A stretch of DNA of 64,000 nucleotides from Strongyloides papillosus. Taxonomy: Eukaryota > Nematoda > Chromadorea > Rhabditida > Strongyloididae. The stretch is taken from contig SRSI01000010.1 in assembly GCA_005656395.1 (NCBI GenBank), positions 2,170,001-2,234,000 on the forward strand, given 5' to 3'. This document shows, in pieces, positions 34,398-47,118 of the stretch (positions are counted from its first letter, which is position 1; every line of letters begins with the position of its first letter). The position numbers and the translations under genes were made by a program. The notes beneath the pieces were generated by a model. It searched no databases, was not told where the DNA came from, and saw nothing but the letters and a program-made list of their open reading frames with translations.

Positions 34398-36846
34398 TTA
34401 GGTGTTAGCAATAGTTGCAAAATTTTTGAGATCAGTAAAAACTTGTGTGAAAAATGTAGCAGATGTATTTAATTGTAACATATCTCCAGAATATTTATTA
34501 ACAATTTGCACACACATATCCCAAAATTTTGAACGATCCTATAATTTTGTAAATATATAAATAAATGAATATTTTATATATACCTGTTGTGAAATAAACG
34601 GCTTTAGTGGATAGCTAATTTCGTTACCCATGTAGCTATAACTAATAAATAAACATGTAAAGACAATCATTTGAAGGTCTTCCAAATTATTTACAGGAAA
34701 TGTTTCCTCATCATTAAGCATTGATCTTAAAAGCATAAAAAAGAATACCATATTAGCTGGATTTAAAAATGCAATATCTTGCCAACCCTAAATAATAATA
34801 TTAATAGCTAAAAATAAAATAATATTAATACCTGAACTATCAAGGATCTATCCACACTCCTTAACCACATTGTTAATTGATTTGAAAAAAAATCCGGTAC
34901 TTTATGAGAACATTTTGTTCTTATTAATAATGAAACACCTTTTAATAGTTCAGTTGTTGATGCTTGTATTACTGTTCTTTTTTTTGTATTATCAATTACA
35001 TTAGTGTCATTTTTAATACCAAAATTAAATATTGCTGTGTTATATAAATTTGAGTTGTTATTCTTATTTGTTAAAGTAATATTTTTCGTCGTTTTAGGCA
35101 TATGATTATCAATATTTGAATTATAATTTTTTTGATAGTCATATATTGGTGAAGATAACTTTAGACTATCTCTAAATTTACTTTCAATAGTACTACTATT
35201 TCGACATACTATTATATTTCCATTTTCTTCTGTACGTAAATGAGTCGATTTTGACCTCGTCATTGCTAAAATATGATCACGAACTTTGGATCCTCCTTTT
35301 TTAAGATTATTTATTGGTACAGACATTATTCTACTTGATAAAATTGATTCTTTCTTTCTATTGAAAATATATTTATCATTTGTATTGGAATTACATATAT
35401 TTTGACAATTTTTGTTAATTTTATCTCCCATTTCATTGTAATTTTGATTAGTTCCTGGAGATCATAAAAAGTCATCCGGGGATGAGTTTAGACACACAGT
35501 ATGTCTAAACTCATCCGTGATGAGTTTAGACGCATAATGTCTAAATTCATCCACCGGATGAGTTTAGATATTTAAACGGAGAAGTGTCTAAACTCATCCG
35601 TCTAAACTCATCCATGCCTAAACTCATCCGTCTGAACTCATCCGTGTCTAAACTCATCCGTCTAAACTCATCCGTGTCTAAACTCATCCGTCTAAACTCA
35701 TCCATGGTGTCTAAACTCATCCGTCTAAACTCATCCATGTCTAAACTCATCCGTCTAAACTCATCCATGGTGTCTAAACTCATCCGTCTAAACTCATCCG
35801 TGTCTAAACTCATCCATGGTGTCTAAACTCATCCATGGTGTCTAAACTCATCCGTCTAAACTCATCCATGTCTAAACTCATCCATGGTGTCTAAACTCAT
35901 CCATGGTGTCTAAACTCATCCGTCTAAACTCATCCATGTCTAAACTCATCCGTCTAAACTCATCCATGGTGTCTAAACTCATCCGTCTAAACTCATCCGT
36001 GTCTAAACTCATCCGTCTAAACTCATCCATGGTGTCTAAACTCATCCGTCTAAACTCATCCATGTCTAAACTCATCCGTCTAAACTCATCCATGATGTCT
36101 AAACTCATCCGTCTAAACTCATCCGTGTCTAAACTCATCCGTCTAAACTCATCCATGATGTCTAAACTCATCCGTCTAAACTCATCCACCGAGTAAATTT
36201 ATGTCTAAACTCATCCACCTGGTGAAAATATGGATGAGTTTAGACACTTCTCTACACAGATGTCTAAATTCATCCACCGGATGAGTTTAGACGCATAATG
36301 TCTAAATTCATCCATCGGATGAGTTTAGACATTTGTGCAGAGAAGTATCTAAACTCATCCTATTATCCCAGGCGGATGAGTTTTGCTTTACTCAGTTCCT
36401 GTACCTTTTCTAGAAATTCCAATACCACTATCTCCTGAAGATGAATTTGATCCACTAGAAGAATATGCTGACAATTGGTCAGTTGATGAATTTATTGATA
36501 AACTTGAATTGAATGTTAGTGAAGCGGCAGAATCATGAGATTTTGATAAAGTAGAGGACATTGAACTGGATGAAGATAATCTATTCATATTTCGTTTTTC
36601 TTTATTAGGTATTCCCGTAGTTGTTTTTTTGGCAAAATTCCATGCAATACCAAGCATTGAAGATGATGAAGAAAGTGATGAGTGTCGAATTTTGGAATCA
36701 AATAGAAAATTTCCGTTTTTATTTTTTGTGCTACCAGGTGTAACAAATAAATGATTATATGTTGATGTGTTATTTCTCATTATTATTTTTTCTCTTCCAT
36801 CCATAGAAGTTGGTGATGAAGAAGATGACGATAATGTTGCACCCAT
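34398..36846 (-). CDS. cdka-1: CDK5 activator p35-type (CDKA-1), 469 aa
   Basis: Four minus-strand exons: 36846-36405, 35454-34832, 34787-34584 and 34538-34398, closing in frame at 469 aa. It is a CDK5 activator, which binds and activates the neuronal kinase CDK5. The C-terminal half carries the cyclin-like activator fold: [75 protein letters not shown] and [11 protein letters not shown], all recognisable from vertebrate CDK5R1/2. The N-terminus MGATLSSSS has Gly-2 in a myristoylation context, as in p35. The N-terminal region is longer and richer in Ser than in vertebrates. Intron 1 (36404-35455) is almost wholly a 936 bp satellite element flanked by an 8 bp duplication; the predicted donor GTACAG is weak and the acceptor AG lies in the second duplicate (see findings). 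Introns 2-4 are ordinary short ones. Confidence 0.93.
35450..35457. repeat. Left copy of 8 bp target-site duplication
   Basis: AGTTCCTG directly abuts the left end of the satellite element and matches 36394-36401 exactly. On the minus strand it supplies the AG of the predicted intron acceptor and the first exon-2 bases. Confidence 0.65.
35458..36393. mobile_element. Hairpin/satellite element with imperfect inverted ends, inside cdka-1
   Basis: 936 bp block between two AGTTCCTG copies. The ends are imperfect inverted repeats: left GAGATCATAAAAAGTCATCC, right (reverse complement) GAGTAAAGCAAAACTCATCC, 14 of 20 positions identical without gaps. The sub-terminal parts alternate GGATGAGTTTAGAC and its inverse GTCTAAACTCATCC, forming at least four potential hairpins. 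The centre is a tandem array of GTCTAAACTCATCC. No transposase is encoded. An 8 bp duplication with inverted ends is typical of non-autonomous hAT-like DNA transposons; assignment to a superfamily is inference. Confidence 0.65.
35587..36190. repeat. Tandem array of GTCTAAACTCATCC units
   Basis: About 600 bp holding roughly 40 direct copies of the 14-mer GTCTAAACTCATCC, mostly in pairs separated by 2-5 bp spacers (AT, GT, ATG, ATGGT), giving a higher-order period near 30-33 bp. Because the spacing is often a multiple of three, long open frames appear on both strands ([10 protein letters not shown] on minus, [10 protein letters not shown] on plus); these are artefacts of the repeat. Confidence 0.95.
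36394..36401. repeat. Right copy of 8 bp target-site duplication
   Basis: AGTTCCTG, identical to 35450-35457. It lies within what would be uninterrupted exon sequence of cdka-1 before the insertion. Confidence 0.65.
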
Positions 36847-39800
36847 ACTTTAAAACTTATAAATATTTATTTTGGTATTTTAATTATTAATAGCCTAAAT
36901 ATAGAAGTGCCTTTTCATTGGTATTATATAGTTCCTCAGACCCGTGCCGTCAACACTATAAATAAATTATAACATTAATTTTTCTTTTTATAAAATTACT
37001 AAAAAGTATAAATTATTCTAATTTAAGATAAACATACTTATAAATGAAGTCTATACAAATTAATTATATGTAAACATAAAATTACTGGGTTATACAATAA
37101 AAAATAGACTACAACAAATAAAATACAATGAAAAAATTTAAAACATTAAAATAGATAAAAGGATAAAATATTTAAAGTATAATGTTGAAGTAAAGGAAAC
37201 TAACATGTTGGCTTCCTTTCTTATTATTTAACTACTTATTCTCCTATTTTAAAGAAAGAACGTATTGGTGATATAGTCATGCTTAAGAATATGGAGTTGC
37301 GTATATTTAAATGTATATCTATCTATATATATGTATAGTAACAGTGTTGGATAGGATATTTTATATAGGAAGGAAAATGAATCCTTCATCTCTATAGAAT
37401 GTTGTTATCATTTACAAAAAAAATATAATCATTTATGTATAAGATGGTTTTAGACAAAATATAAAATTTATTATTAGATATGATAAAAAAATAATATTTG
37501 TAGTAAATATTATTTATTATATTATACAAGTTCTATATATTATAAAATTTATATAATTCAATTTTTTCAAACTTTTAATTTCTCAAATAGATAATAATAT
37601 ACCATAGGATATTTTGTTATTTATCCTACATCAATAGTAATCTTTATTTTATAACATTTATTTAAAGCTTTCTGATGTGGATAATTTAATGGATTATATG
37701 ATATTTTTTATGTTACAAAATTGAAATATAAAATTTGTAATAAAAGCATTAGAATGTCCATGTAATAGATAAGTAATAAAAATAAGAGTCATTTTAAAAT
37801 GTAAAATATATTAACATAAATTTGATAAAAATTATAAAGCAAAAGTTTTAAAAAAACTGTCAAACTTTTATAAAATTAATTTAAATTAAAAAACGACATT
37901 TGTACGATATGCATTTTTGGGAAATCTATATCTATAGAAAGAAAATTTCATTTAAATAGATTGAGAGATAATGAAACTTCAATAAAGTACATAATTCGAT
38001 AATTTCAAAATTATTATTTTAGTCTTTGTTGTCTATTTATATTATCATCATATAAAGAAAATAGAAATGAATTTTATTTCTATCAATATCAGTTAATTGA
38101 TTCTCATGTAGTGTTATTTAGCTATACTTGAAAATAAGTACGAATCATGATTGTTAATTAAAAGGACTAAAAATAAACTATTTTCTAAAATAGAAATATA
38201 ATAAAATGATGTGATATATAATAACATAATATCTGCATGGCTAATTATAAATCTGTATAATTAAAACTAAGAATGTTAGATCGTGCATAAAATTATTATA
38301 TAAGGAAATAAAAGAAATAAAAGCAGTTACCACAATTTATCCTAAAATGTATACTGGGCCCATTTATTTCTTAACAATCTATATAAAATAGATTTTAATA
38401 TGTTTCTTAAGTCATGAAGCTTAAAGATAAGTTTTATAGATAATCTTTTACATAGATGATTTCTACTTTTAAAAGTATCACCAAATGAGAATTGACTATT
38501 TTGAATGTAAAATAAAGATAAAAATGGAAAACAAAATAAAAATTATTCTTCCAACATAAGCCAATCCCATGTTGGTTGAGTTTAACTATATTAAAGTTAG
38601 ATGCTTCTCTACTTCTGTTAACTATTAATTTATCTTACTTCTTACTGATAAACGTAATCAAATTTTGACAACCTAGTATGCCATTTGATGGAAATATATT
38701 TTTGTGACATCCTCCATATTTTTACATACATTTAATGCGGCATAAAAATGTAAATATGATGGATATATGAATTATTGCTTCGTGTTTTTTACTATGATGT
38801 AAGAGAATTAAAAAATCATTAGTGAAAATATAAATTTATTTATAAAATTGTACAATAGAAAAATAATCAATTTAAAATATAATTAAATTTTTTTATAATA
38901 ATAAAATATAGGAAAAAAAAACAAAAAATTTTAAGCAACGGATGTTGATAATAAAAAATTTTATAATGTTATTTGTTAAATATTTCTAAAATAAGTATTA
39001 ATCTAATTTATAAAAATTTAGGCCTAAAAATATACAATATTATAAACAATTTGGAATGGTAAAATTATTTATAAGAACATTTTTTATATAAGTTAAGTAT
39101 TACGATATGTTATAATCAGAATTTTCGATCTCTAAACTGTTGGCATATTAATTAAAAACAAAGATCATAGGTTTTATTAACCATTACTGATAATATTATC
39201 TTTTGCTAAACTACTACGCAAATTAAAAATTATCTGAAAAATTAACGATAAAAAATATTTATATTATTTTCTAATAAAAATAGTATTATTTATATACTAT
39301 TTTTTACAACAATTTTTATAGTTGCACATTTCAGTTAAAAACACTACTTTAAATAATGATTATATTTTAGATGATAAACATTTTAAACTATTTCTTTGAA
39401 ACAGAAGACAATTAACTATAAAGTTTTAAATATTTTGTTTCTCAAAATGACAAATATAACTATATACTGATAAGTTTATTATTTTTTATATTTTATTTTT
39501 TAACTACAAGGAAAACTAAGTAATTTATAAAAATTTTAGGAAGTATAAAAACAATTAAGTGTATAAAATTATAGTATAATTTCTAAAAAATGATAGATTT
39601 ATATTGGTAAACAATTTTATTGCTATTGTCAAAACAATTATATATACTGAAGTAAAACTTTTCATATAATATAACAATATTAATATTGCATTAACATTTT
39701 TTTATCTGTAATTTAAAAATTGGAAAACAGCTATATTTTTTTGTTGGTGTATTAAAAAAGTACAATAAAATTCTGCTTCATTGAAAACTTTATGCATTAA

Positions 39801-40921
39801 TTATGCTATAATTTGATTTTTTTATATCAAATATTACTATAAACATGCATATTTTATTACTTTGACTACATTTTGAAAAATAAAAAATGTCAGATATTTT
39901 TTTATGTCTAAATTAAAAGTAATACATTAAAGAGAGAAGAAAATACATATATTCATATCCGTTGGAAGATATGAATAATTTTTAAAATTGTTATGTAAAT
40001 AAATTTTTTTTTGTTTTTATCAAATATATAAATATATATACGAATAAAATGATATTAACAAATAATAAGTTGTAAAATAAAAATAATAATTTTTATCTTC
40101 AAAAAAAATTGAAGATTTACTAATAATAAAATAATTCTTTGGTTAAAAATAATGTTCTATAATATTTGTTTATTTCAAAGTAGACATTTATAATATGTGC
40201 AAACTTTATTTACTCATATAATAATGACGTTAAAATTTATTTCTTTTTTAATAAAAGGTATTTTTATTATTAATTTATCATCACAATGTCAATATCCTCA
40301 TTTATTTCTGTATCTAATAATTTATTCAACTTTAAAAAAAATTGTCTAACAATATAATGAACAAAAATCATCTTTATGTTTAAATATATAAAACATAATC
40401 TATGTAGAATATTACAAATAAAAAAGATTTTTATCTCTAAATAATTTAAACAACATATGCATTTTTGGATGTATTAAAATTATAAAAAAAAAACGAAAAA
40501 TAATCAAGGGTATAAATTGATTTACTAGTGCATAAGAAACATTTAATAGCTAATATTATTATCCATAAAAGATATAGCCATTTAAGCATGAAGATAATTT
40601 TATATTTTTTGAAAGTTTTATTAATGTATTTACTATATATTTTAATATATATTTTTATTTTTTATGACTATAGTTGTACTTAAAATAGGAAATGAGTTTA
40701 CTTACTAATATAAAAACACAGTAATATTTTGCAGTAAAATAATTTAATTTTATAAATACATATACATTAACATTAAATAGTACTATTTAACATCAATTGT
40801 CAAAATTTAATATTTAAAAATTTAATATTTAAATCATTTCGAATAAAAAGATAAATTTCAAATTATTGATAGTAAATTATAATATTATTTGATATAATTA
40901 TTAAAATTTTATTCGGATAGA
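36847..40921. other. 4.1 kb AT-rich region upstream of cdka-1
   Basis: No credible ORF or RNA gene. Divergent space between cdka-1 (minus) and the serpin-like gene (plus); expected to hold both promoters. Contains simple AT-rich duplications such as two TTTAATATTTAAA copies near 40807-40835. Confidence 0.5.
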
Positions 40922-42820
40922 ATGGATATAATGATACACCTTTCATTTTTAAATATATTATATCCAAAGTTTGACCAAACACTATTTACATTTATTATAT
41001 CTTATTTAAAAAAAAATATTAAAATGAGTTTAAAAAAAAATAGTGTCAGCTTACAATCAAATAATTCTTTTGAAATTATCAAAAATTTAGCGTCTTGTAC
41101 AAAGGAAAATAAAAATGATGTTAAATCAAGTTTGAATGTATCCGAGCAGTGTACGTATGATGATACTTATGGTGATAACATAAAATTACAAAAAAAAATA
41201 CTCTCAAGAAGTATGACATACAAAGCTCTAGGGAGGAAAAATGTTTCAAAAAATGAAGACATGGAATATTTTAAAAGTGCTTTTAAAAATTATTGTGTGC
41301 AGGAAACTGACAAAATAGCATCTCGATTAAAAGTGAAGTACTCCCGAAATAGTCAACTTATTTTTAATGAGTGGTTATCAATGTAAGAAATTTAAATTTA
41401 AAATATATGCAGTTTTTTTTTTTTAATTTTTAGTTTTACGTCAATTTTCGTATCACATATTTTTTTACGATATTCAAAAAGACTTGTGACGCCAATTCCA
41501 ACATTTATTGTAAGTCTTTCCCTTCTTCAATTATCATTAATGAAGAAAAAAGAACTTATTGATAAATCATTGGCACATGAAGAAAAATCAAAGATAAAAG
41601 ATGTGGACTCTTTTTTAGGGCAAGTAATGAATATAAATGATAGGAAAAAAGTTGATATTTATTATTATGGAATAAATAAATTGACATACATGATGAACAG
41701 CTGTGAAAATTTCGCCGAAAAGATTTATTTCTTCATTAAAAAAATAAAGGATAGTAAAAAAAACAATGTTAAAATTACAAATTCTGAGGATGATGATAAT
41801 ATTGAGAATAAAGACAACGACGAAAATGAAATAGATGATAATAACGACGATGATCAATTTATATCTATTTTACTAGATTTTTCTCCAAACAATGTTTTTG
41901 AATTTTCGAAAGAATTAAATATTGATGATATGACAACAATAAAAAATCTTTTAAATCCATATTTAACAAGCAATGATGTAAAGTTGTTATCAAAAGAATT
42001 TAAAAAAGATACAACAACGTCAATCGCTGTCTGTATATCATATATTAATGCTGTATGGAAAAATGGTGTATCATCTTCTGCTGGTTCACATATCTTTAAA
42101 TCCTTTGGTTATTCAAAGACACAAGATTTCTTTTATTTTGAAGGTGAATGTAAAACTTTTAATGGGAAAGATATTGAAGTTGTTTCAATTCCATTGTCGA
42201 TTGAAGGAACAAATAAGCAACAATTTGAATTTGTAATGATTCGTCCTTTAGATGGTATTAGATATGCCAATCAACTTCAAAAAATTGGTGAAATTTGTCA
42301 ACGAGTAAATATAGAGTTGAACATAGCAGATTCATCAAAAAATACAGTTTTAATACCTGTTATTCAATTTCCATCAATGGATACTTTAGAAAACATTAAT
42401 TTTATTGGTGAGAAAACATTATTTTATTCATGTACAAAATCGGCGGCTTACAAAGATATTTATGATTCAACAAGTCTAAATGGATTATATTATTTTTCTT
42501 CATTATCTGTTAATAAAAATGGCATTAAAAGTATGAATAATACCAATGACAAAAATAAAAACAACGAAGAGATTAATGAGAATTCACTAAAAGGTAAAAA
42601 ATACAACATACGAATGGATATACCTTTTCACTATGCTATAATTGATACAACTTCTAATCATACCATTTTAATAGGCTCATATTTTGGAAATTATGTATCA
42701 AATTTCCAAAGAATCATAACAAAAGAAAATTTGAAAAAGCTGAATGAAGATAAATTACTTAGACGAATGAAGAGATTAAAACAAGAACAAAAAAAGAAAG
42801 TAAAAATTTGTTGTGGTTAA
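40922..42820 (+). CDS. Divergent serpin-like protein, 615 aa, probably non-inhibitory
   Basis: Two exons, 40922-41382 and 41434-42820, 51 bp intron, closing at 615 aa. The start is uncertain: 40922 is the first ATG, 41024 (MSLKKNS) is an alternative giving a 581-residue protein without the hydrophobic lead. The C-terminal ~400 residues show a serpin-like order: SIAVCISYINAVWKNGV (~357, cf. the serpin 'NAVYFKGKW' strand), DFFYFEGECKTFNGKDIEVVSIPL, FEFVMIRPLDGIRYANQL, FSSLSVNKNGIKS (~507, hinge position) and IPFHYAIIDTTSNHTILIGSYFG (~548, cf. 'PFLFLIRDNKTGTILFMGR'). The hinge lacks the small residues (E-G-T-A-A) inhibitors need and the reactive loop is replaced by Asn/Lys-rich sequence, so protease inhibition is unlikely. 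An acidic Asp/Glu/Asn insert lies at about 265-295. Identification as serpin is moderately confident. Confidence 0.7.
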
Positions 42821-44847
42821 ACAAAATTTTTTTATAATTTATGTATAATAATTTATTTAATTAATACTTCATGTATACCATAATTTCCATTAACACATTT
42901 TATAATTTATTTAAAAAACTTATTAAAATAAATAATGCAATATGATAGAGTTATTCTTTACATTTGATATGCTATATAAGGAAATTACATAAATAATAAT
43001 ATAATATATGCATATCACTTTTTAATTTTAATTAAATTATTATTGCAATTTTATAATATTTAATATCATAAAAATGTATAATCTTTCTAGCATAGTTAAA
43101 CAATTCTTTTAAAAAATTTTAGTACAATTAATTTTTATAATCATCTCAAAGAACTTCAATATCCGGTGTTTTGTTACGTCAATTTACATGATAAGCTAAA
43201 ACTTTTAATAGTTCTTATTTATTATGGATGTTTAACTTCTATATAAATGTAAGAAGCTGTATATAATATATTTAATCTTCATCTTTCAATCATCCGTAAA
43301 CATCCTTTCATTTTAATATTTAACGTTAAAAATATAAAATTTTTATATGGGATATGCTTTATTTTATAAGGTATTTCTTCAAAAAAAGTCATTCATTTTC
43401 CATTTGCCTTAAAATGTACTAGATATATTTATCAATTTATTTTAATGTAACTCTACTTTTAGAAATACCAATTCTTCATATATGTTAAAAGCTCATCAAT
43501 CTTCAGTTTACATTCATCAGAAAACCATTTTATTAGCAACACTCTTTTCATAAAATACCACATTTTTAATGGACAAAAGCATTCAGTTTCACCTATACTT
43601 AAACTATTTACGCTACTTTTTATATACTTAACAGCATATATAAAAATAAATGTAAATTGGTTGACTTGGAGTTAGAAGTTAATTGTTATTATAACAAAAA
43701 AGTATTTAAAATCCCTAACTGTTAAGGTAGAAAAAAATAAAAGTTTAAGTTTATTATAGAAATTTAAAATGCATTTAGAAATGCTAAATCATAATTACTA
43801 TCAATTTTGTTTTTTTCCTCAATATATATCATAGAAATTATTGTCCTTAAACTATAATATTTTATTTTAATTCCCTATATTTTGTCAAATATCATTTACA
43901 CATTAAGAAACCATATTTAGTTGCCCACTTCTATTTTGCTTGAAGAGGAAAAGAGCTTCTATAAAATTAGTAAAATTTATCAAAATATTAAATAATATTG
44001 ACACCTCTAAGAAATTTTCGTAACTCATTTATACTTAATCTTATTTTTTTCTGTTTAAAAGTTTCCATTTCAACAACTTATCAAAATTTAAACGACGCTA
44101 TCTATATTAATAATTCTATGTAATTGTCATTGACAGCAACTCCCTTCTATGCTTACATGAAGTCATGTAACTTTCCTTCAACATGTGTGATGGATAGTTT
44201 TTATAAAATATTTTTATTTTTATTTGAAATAGAGGCAAAATTATTTAATTTTTTTTATGTCAAATATATGTCTACTTATTTGTTTATTAAACATGAATTA
44301 GAAGTATTGCTGATAAAAAAAAATTTAAATTCCGTTTATAACATAATTGTTACACCCATTAACTTTCTATCCTTACTCTAATTAGCATCCCATTTATAAT
44401 TCTCTTTCTTATTTTAAAATCAGAAGGTATAAACTTTTTTGTTAAGCTTTAAGGCAGACACATACAGTATCCTTTTTTTTATTTTAAACATGCATGTATA
44501 TAAATATATATTTATTTATACATTCATATTATATTTTATATTTAATACAATAAATTTTATGCTAAATGAACTACTTGTAAAATTAAATAAGTTTTCTATA
44601 AATGAATAATAATCATCACTGCTTTATTATAATATAATTTACCAGGTGTCTTAGTAGAAAATTAATTTCTTATAAAATTAATAATATTATTTTTTACATT
44701 TACTTAATACTTTAATGATTTTAAGAATAACTATTTTGCCACAAATTTTTAATTTTAAAAGTATTATATTTTAATGTCTTTATAATCTTATTTACTTATG
44801 AAAAATGAGAAACCATATTCTTTACTGAATTTATAATTTATTTTAGA
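42821..44847. other. 2 kb upstream region of eat-4
   Basis: Long non-coding region before the glutamate transporter gene; an 85-codon TTG-start frame at 44124 has no features and is rejected. Neuronal enhancers of eat-4 would be expected here, but I recognise no specific site. Confidence 0.45.
44840..44846 (+). promoter_or_regulatory. Probable trans-splice (or 5' UTR) acceptor of eat-4
   Basis: ATTTTAG ends one base before the eat-4 ATG. A strong acceptor this close to a start codon is the usual nematode spliced-leader signature. Confidence 0.55.
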
Positions 44848-46740
44848 ATGGCTTCTCAAATTCCAACCACCTTTTCTGGAGTACAATCTAAATTTATAGA
44901 CACTTCTAAAAATCTGATGAAAGATGTAAAAAATCCTTTAAATTCATTAAAAAGTAATAGGTATAAACAAGAAAATGGTATGATGAAAAATCCGGTACAA
45001 ATTCACAGTAATTTTATCTTGGAAGCAATGGAGAAAACTAATTGTGTTAAAATTTCAAAACGATGGCAATTAGCTCTTCTATCAAACATTGGATTTTTAA
45101 TTGTTTTTGGAATTAGATGTAATTTCGGAGCTGCTAAAAATAGGATGGCTAAAAATTATACTGATCCTTGGGGAAATCATCATGTAACTTTAATAAATTG
45201 TTAAACACTTTTATTTCATTGTTTTATTAAATTATAGGTTAGAGAATTCAACTGGACAATAAATGAATTAGGAGTAATGGAATCATCATTTTTTTATGGA
45301 TATTTAGTTACACAAGTACCAGCAGGATTTTTAGCAACAAAATTTGCTCCCAATAAATTATTTGGCATAGCAATAGGCATGGCATCATTCTTGAATATTT
45401 TTTTACCTTTCGCTTTTAATTCTCATTCTGATACACTTGTGGTTGGTATTCAAATAATGCAAGGTCTTGTTCAAGGTGTATCATATCCAGCAATGCACGG
45501 TTGTTGGAAAAATTGGGCACCACCCTACGAAAGATCTAAATTAGCTACTACAGCATTTACTGGCTCATATGCTGGAGCTGTATTAGGTTTACCTGTAAGT
45601 GCATTTTTAGTATCATATATAGACTGGTCGATGCCATTTTATGTTTATGGAGTTGCTGGTGTTATATGGTCAATTTTTTGGTTTACAATGACATTCGAAG
45701 AACCTGCATTTCATCCAACAATAACAGAAGAAGAAAAAAATCTAATTATTAATGCAATTGGTCCAGTATCACATACACATCCAACATTTTCAACAATTCC
45801 TTGGAAGGCTATTTTAACCTCAAAACCTGTATATGCTATTATAGTTGCTAATTTTGCTAGATCATGGACATTTTATCTTCTCCTACAAAATCAATTATCA
45901 TACATGAAAGATGTCTTTAATATGAGAATCAATGATAGTGGACTTGTTGCAGCATTACCACATGCTGTAATGGGTATTGTTGTTTTATTAGGTGGTCAAT
46001 TAGCTGATTATTTAAGATCTAATAAAATTCTTTCAACAACTGCTGTAAGGAAAATATTTAATTGTGGTGGATTTGGAGGTGAAGCATTTTTTATGCTTTT
46101 TGTGGCATATACAAAATCAGAAGCAACAGCTATTTTATGCTTAATATTGGCTGTTGGTTGTTCTGGATTCGCAATATCTGGTTTCAATGTCAATCATTTA
46201 GATATTGCTCCTCGTTATGCTGCTATTTTGATGGGATTTTCTAATGGTATTGGAACATTAGCTGGATTAATTTGTCCCTTCGTTACAGAAAGTTTCACAG
46301 AACATGGATCACATGGTTGGGTTAAAGTTTTTCTTTTAGCTAGTTTAATTCATTTTACTGGAATAACCTTTTATGGAGTATATGCTTCTGGAGAGTTACA
46401 AGATTGGGCTGAACCAAAACCAGAAGAAGAACCATGGAATAATGTAGTTCAAAATTCTTCTTCAAATAACAATAATAATACTATAAAAAACTACGGAACA
46501 TCTAGTGATGATACTAATCAAAACCTCAATTCATATCCAATGATGGCTATTAATCCTGGTAACAATTATTCTTCAAATACTCAACCGTTACAACAACCTT
46601 CTTCAAATTATTCACAATCAAATTATAATTATGTTCCAGGAAATGTAGATCCCTTTGCTTCTGCATGGGATGATCAACAGAATACTACAAATAATTATTC
46701 CACTTCATCTTATAATAATTATAACAGTAGCTATCAATGA
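44848..46740 (+). CDS. eat-4: Vesicular glutamate transporter EAT-4 (SLC17/VGLUT)
   Basis: Two exons, 44848-45183 and 45238-46740, 54 bp intron, 612 aa. It loads glutamate into synaptic vesicles and marks glutamatergic neurons. Recognised motifs: first membrane segment with SNIGFLIVFGIRCNFGAA (the substrate-binding Arg of the family), an N-glycosylation-type luminal loop, ESSFFYGYLVTQVPAGFLAT, GLVQGVSYPAMHGCW, LATTAFTGSYAGAVLGLP, FARSWTFYLLLQNQLSYM, KILSTTAVRKIFNCGGFGGE, and FAISGFNVNHLDIAPRYAAI. These are near-identical to C. elegans EAT-4 as I remember it. About twelve membrane segments are visible. The cytoplasmic tail is Asn/Ser/Tyr-rich and keeps the DPFASAWDDQ motif found near the C-terminus of EAT-4. 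Length is close to EAT-4. Confidence 0.97.
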
Positions 46741-47118
46741 AACCCTAATCATCGATAAATAATATTTTATTTAGTTGTAAAATTTAGTATTTCTACTTTT
46801 CAAAATTTTTTCACTTTATAATACTACTTTTAGTTTCATTTCCACATTTTTTTTGCATGATAATTTTTTTTCCAATATAATAAATATCTTTCACTAGTAA
46901 GCATTTAAATTACATACTGTTTCATTAGAAGTGTATTAAATTTCTTGATATTTCTAAATGAAAAAGAAGTAGTAGAAGAATGCAAATCATCAATAACTTA
47001 AGAGATAAATAGGCTTTTATAAATAATATAATGATGTAAGTAATAAGCAATGGATTTTACGATTATATAATTTTAAAATAATAGTAATAAACTAATATTT
47101 TATTTAAAAAAAATATTA
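46741..47118. other. Intergenic
   Basis: 378 bp of AT-rich DNA between two plus-strand genes: eat-4 3' UTR and the promoter of the small membrane protein gene. AATAAT/AATAAA-like signals are present; nothing else seen. Confidence 0.5.

Noticed and set aside
35547..36196. Open reading frames in the satellite ([10 protein letters not shown] and [10 protein letters not shown] repeats)
   Set aside because: They arise on both strands from the tandem 14-mer with near-triplet spacing, start and stop at repeat edges, and lie in the predicted intron.
35458..36393. CRISPR-like array
   Set aside because: Repeats are 14 bp, spacers are only 2-5 bp and identical to one another, and the genome is eukaryotic.
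44124..44381. 85-codon ORF upstream of eat-4
   Set aside because: TTG start, hydrophobic AT-driven residues, no conserved motif.
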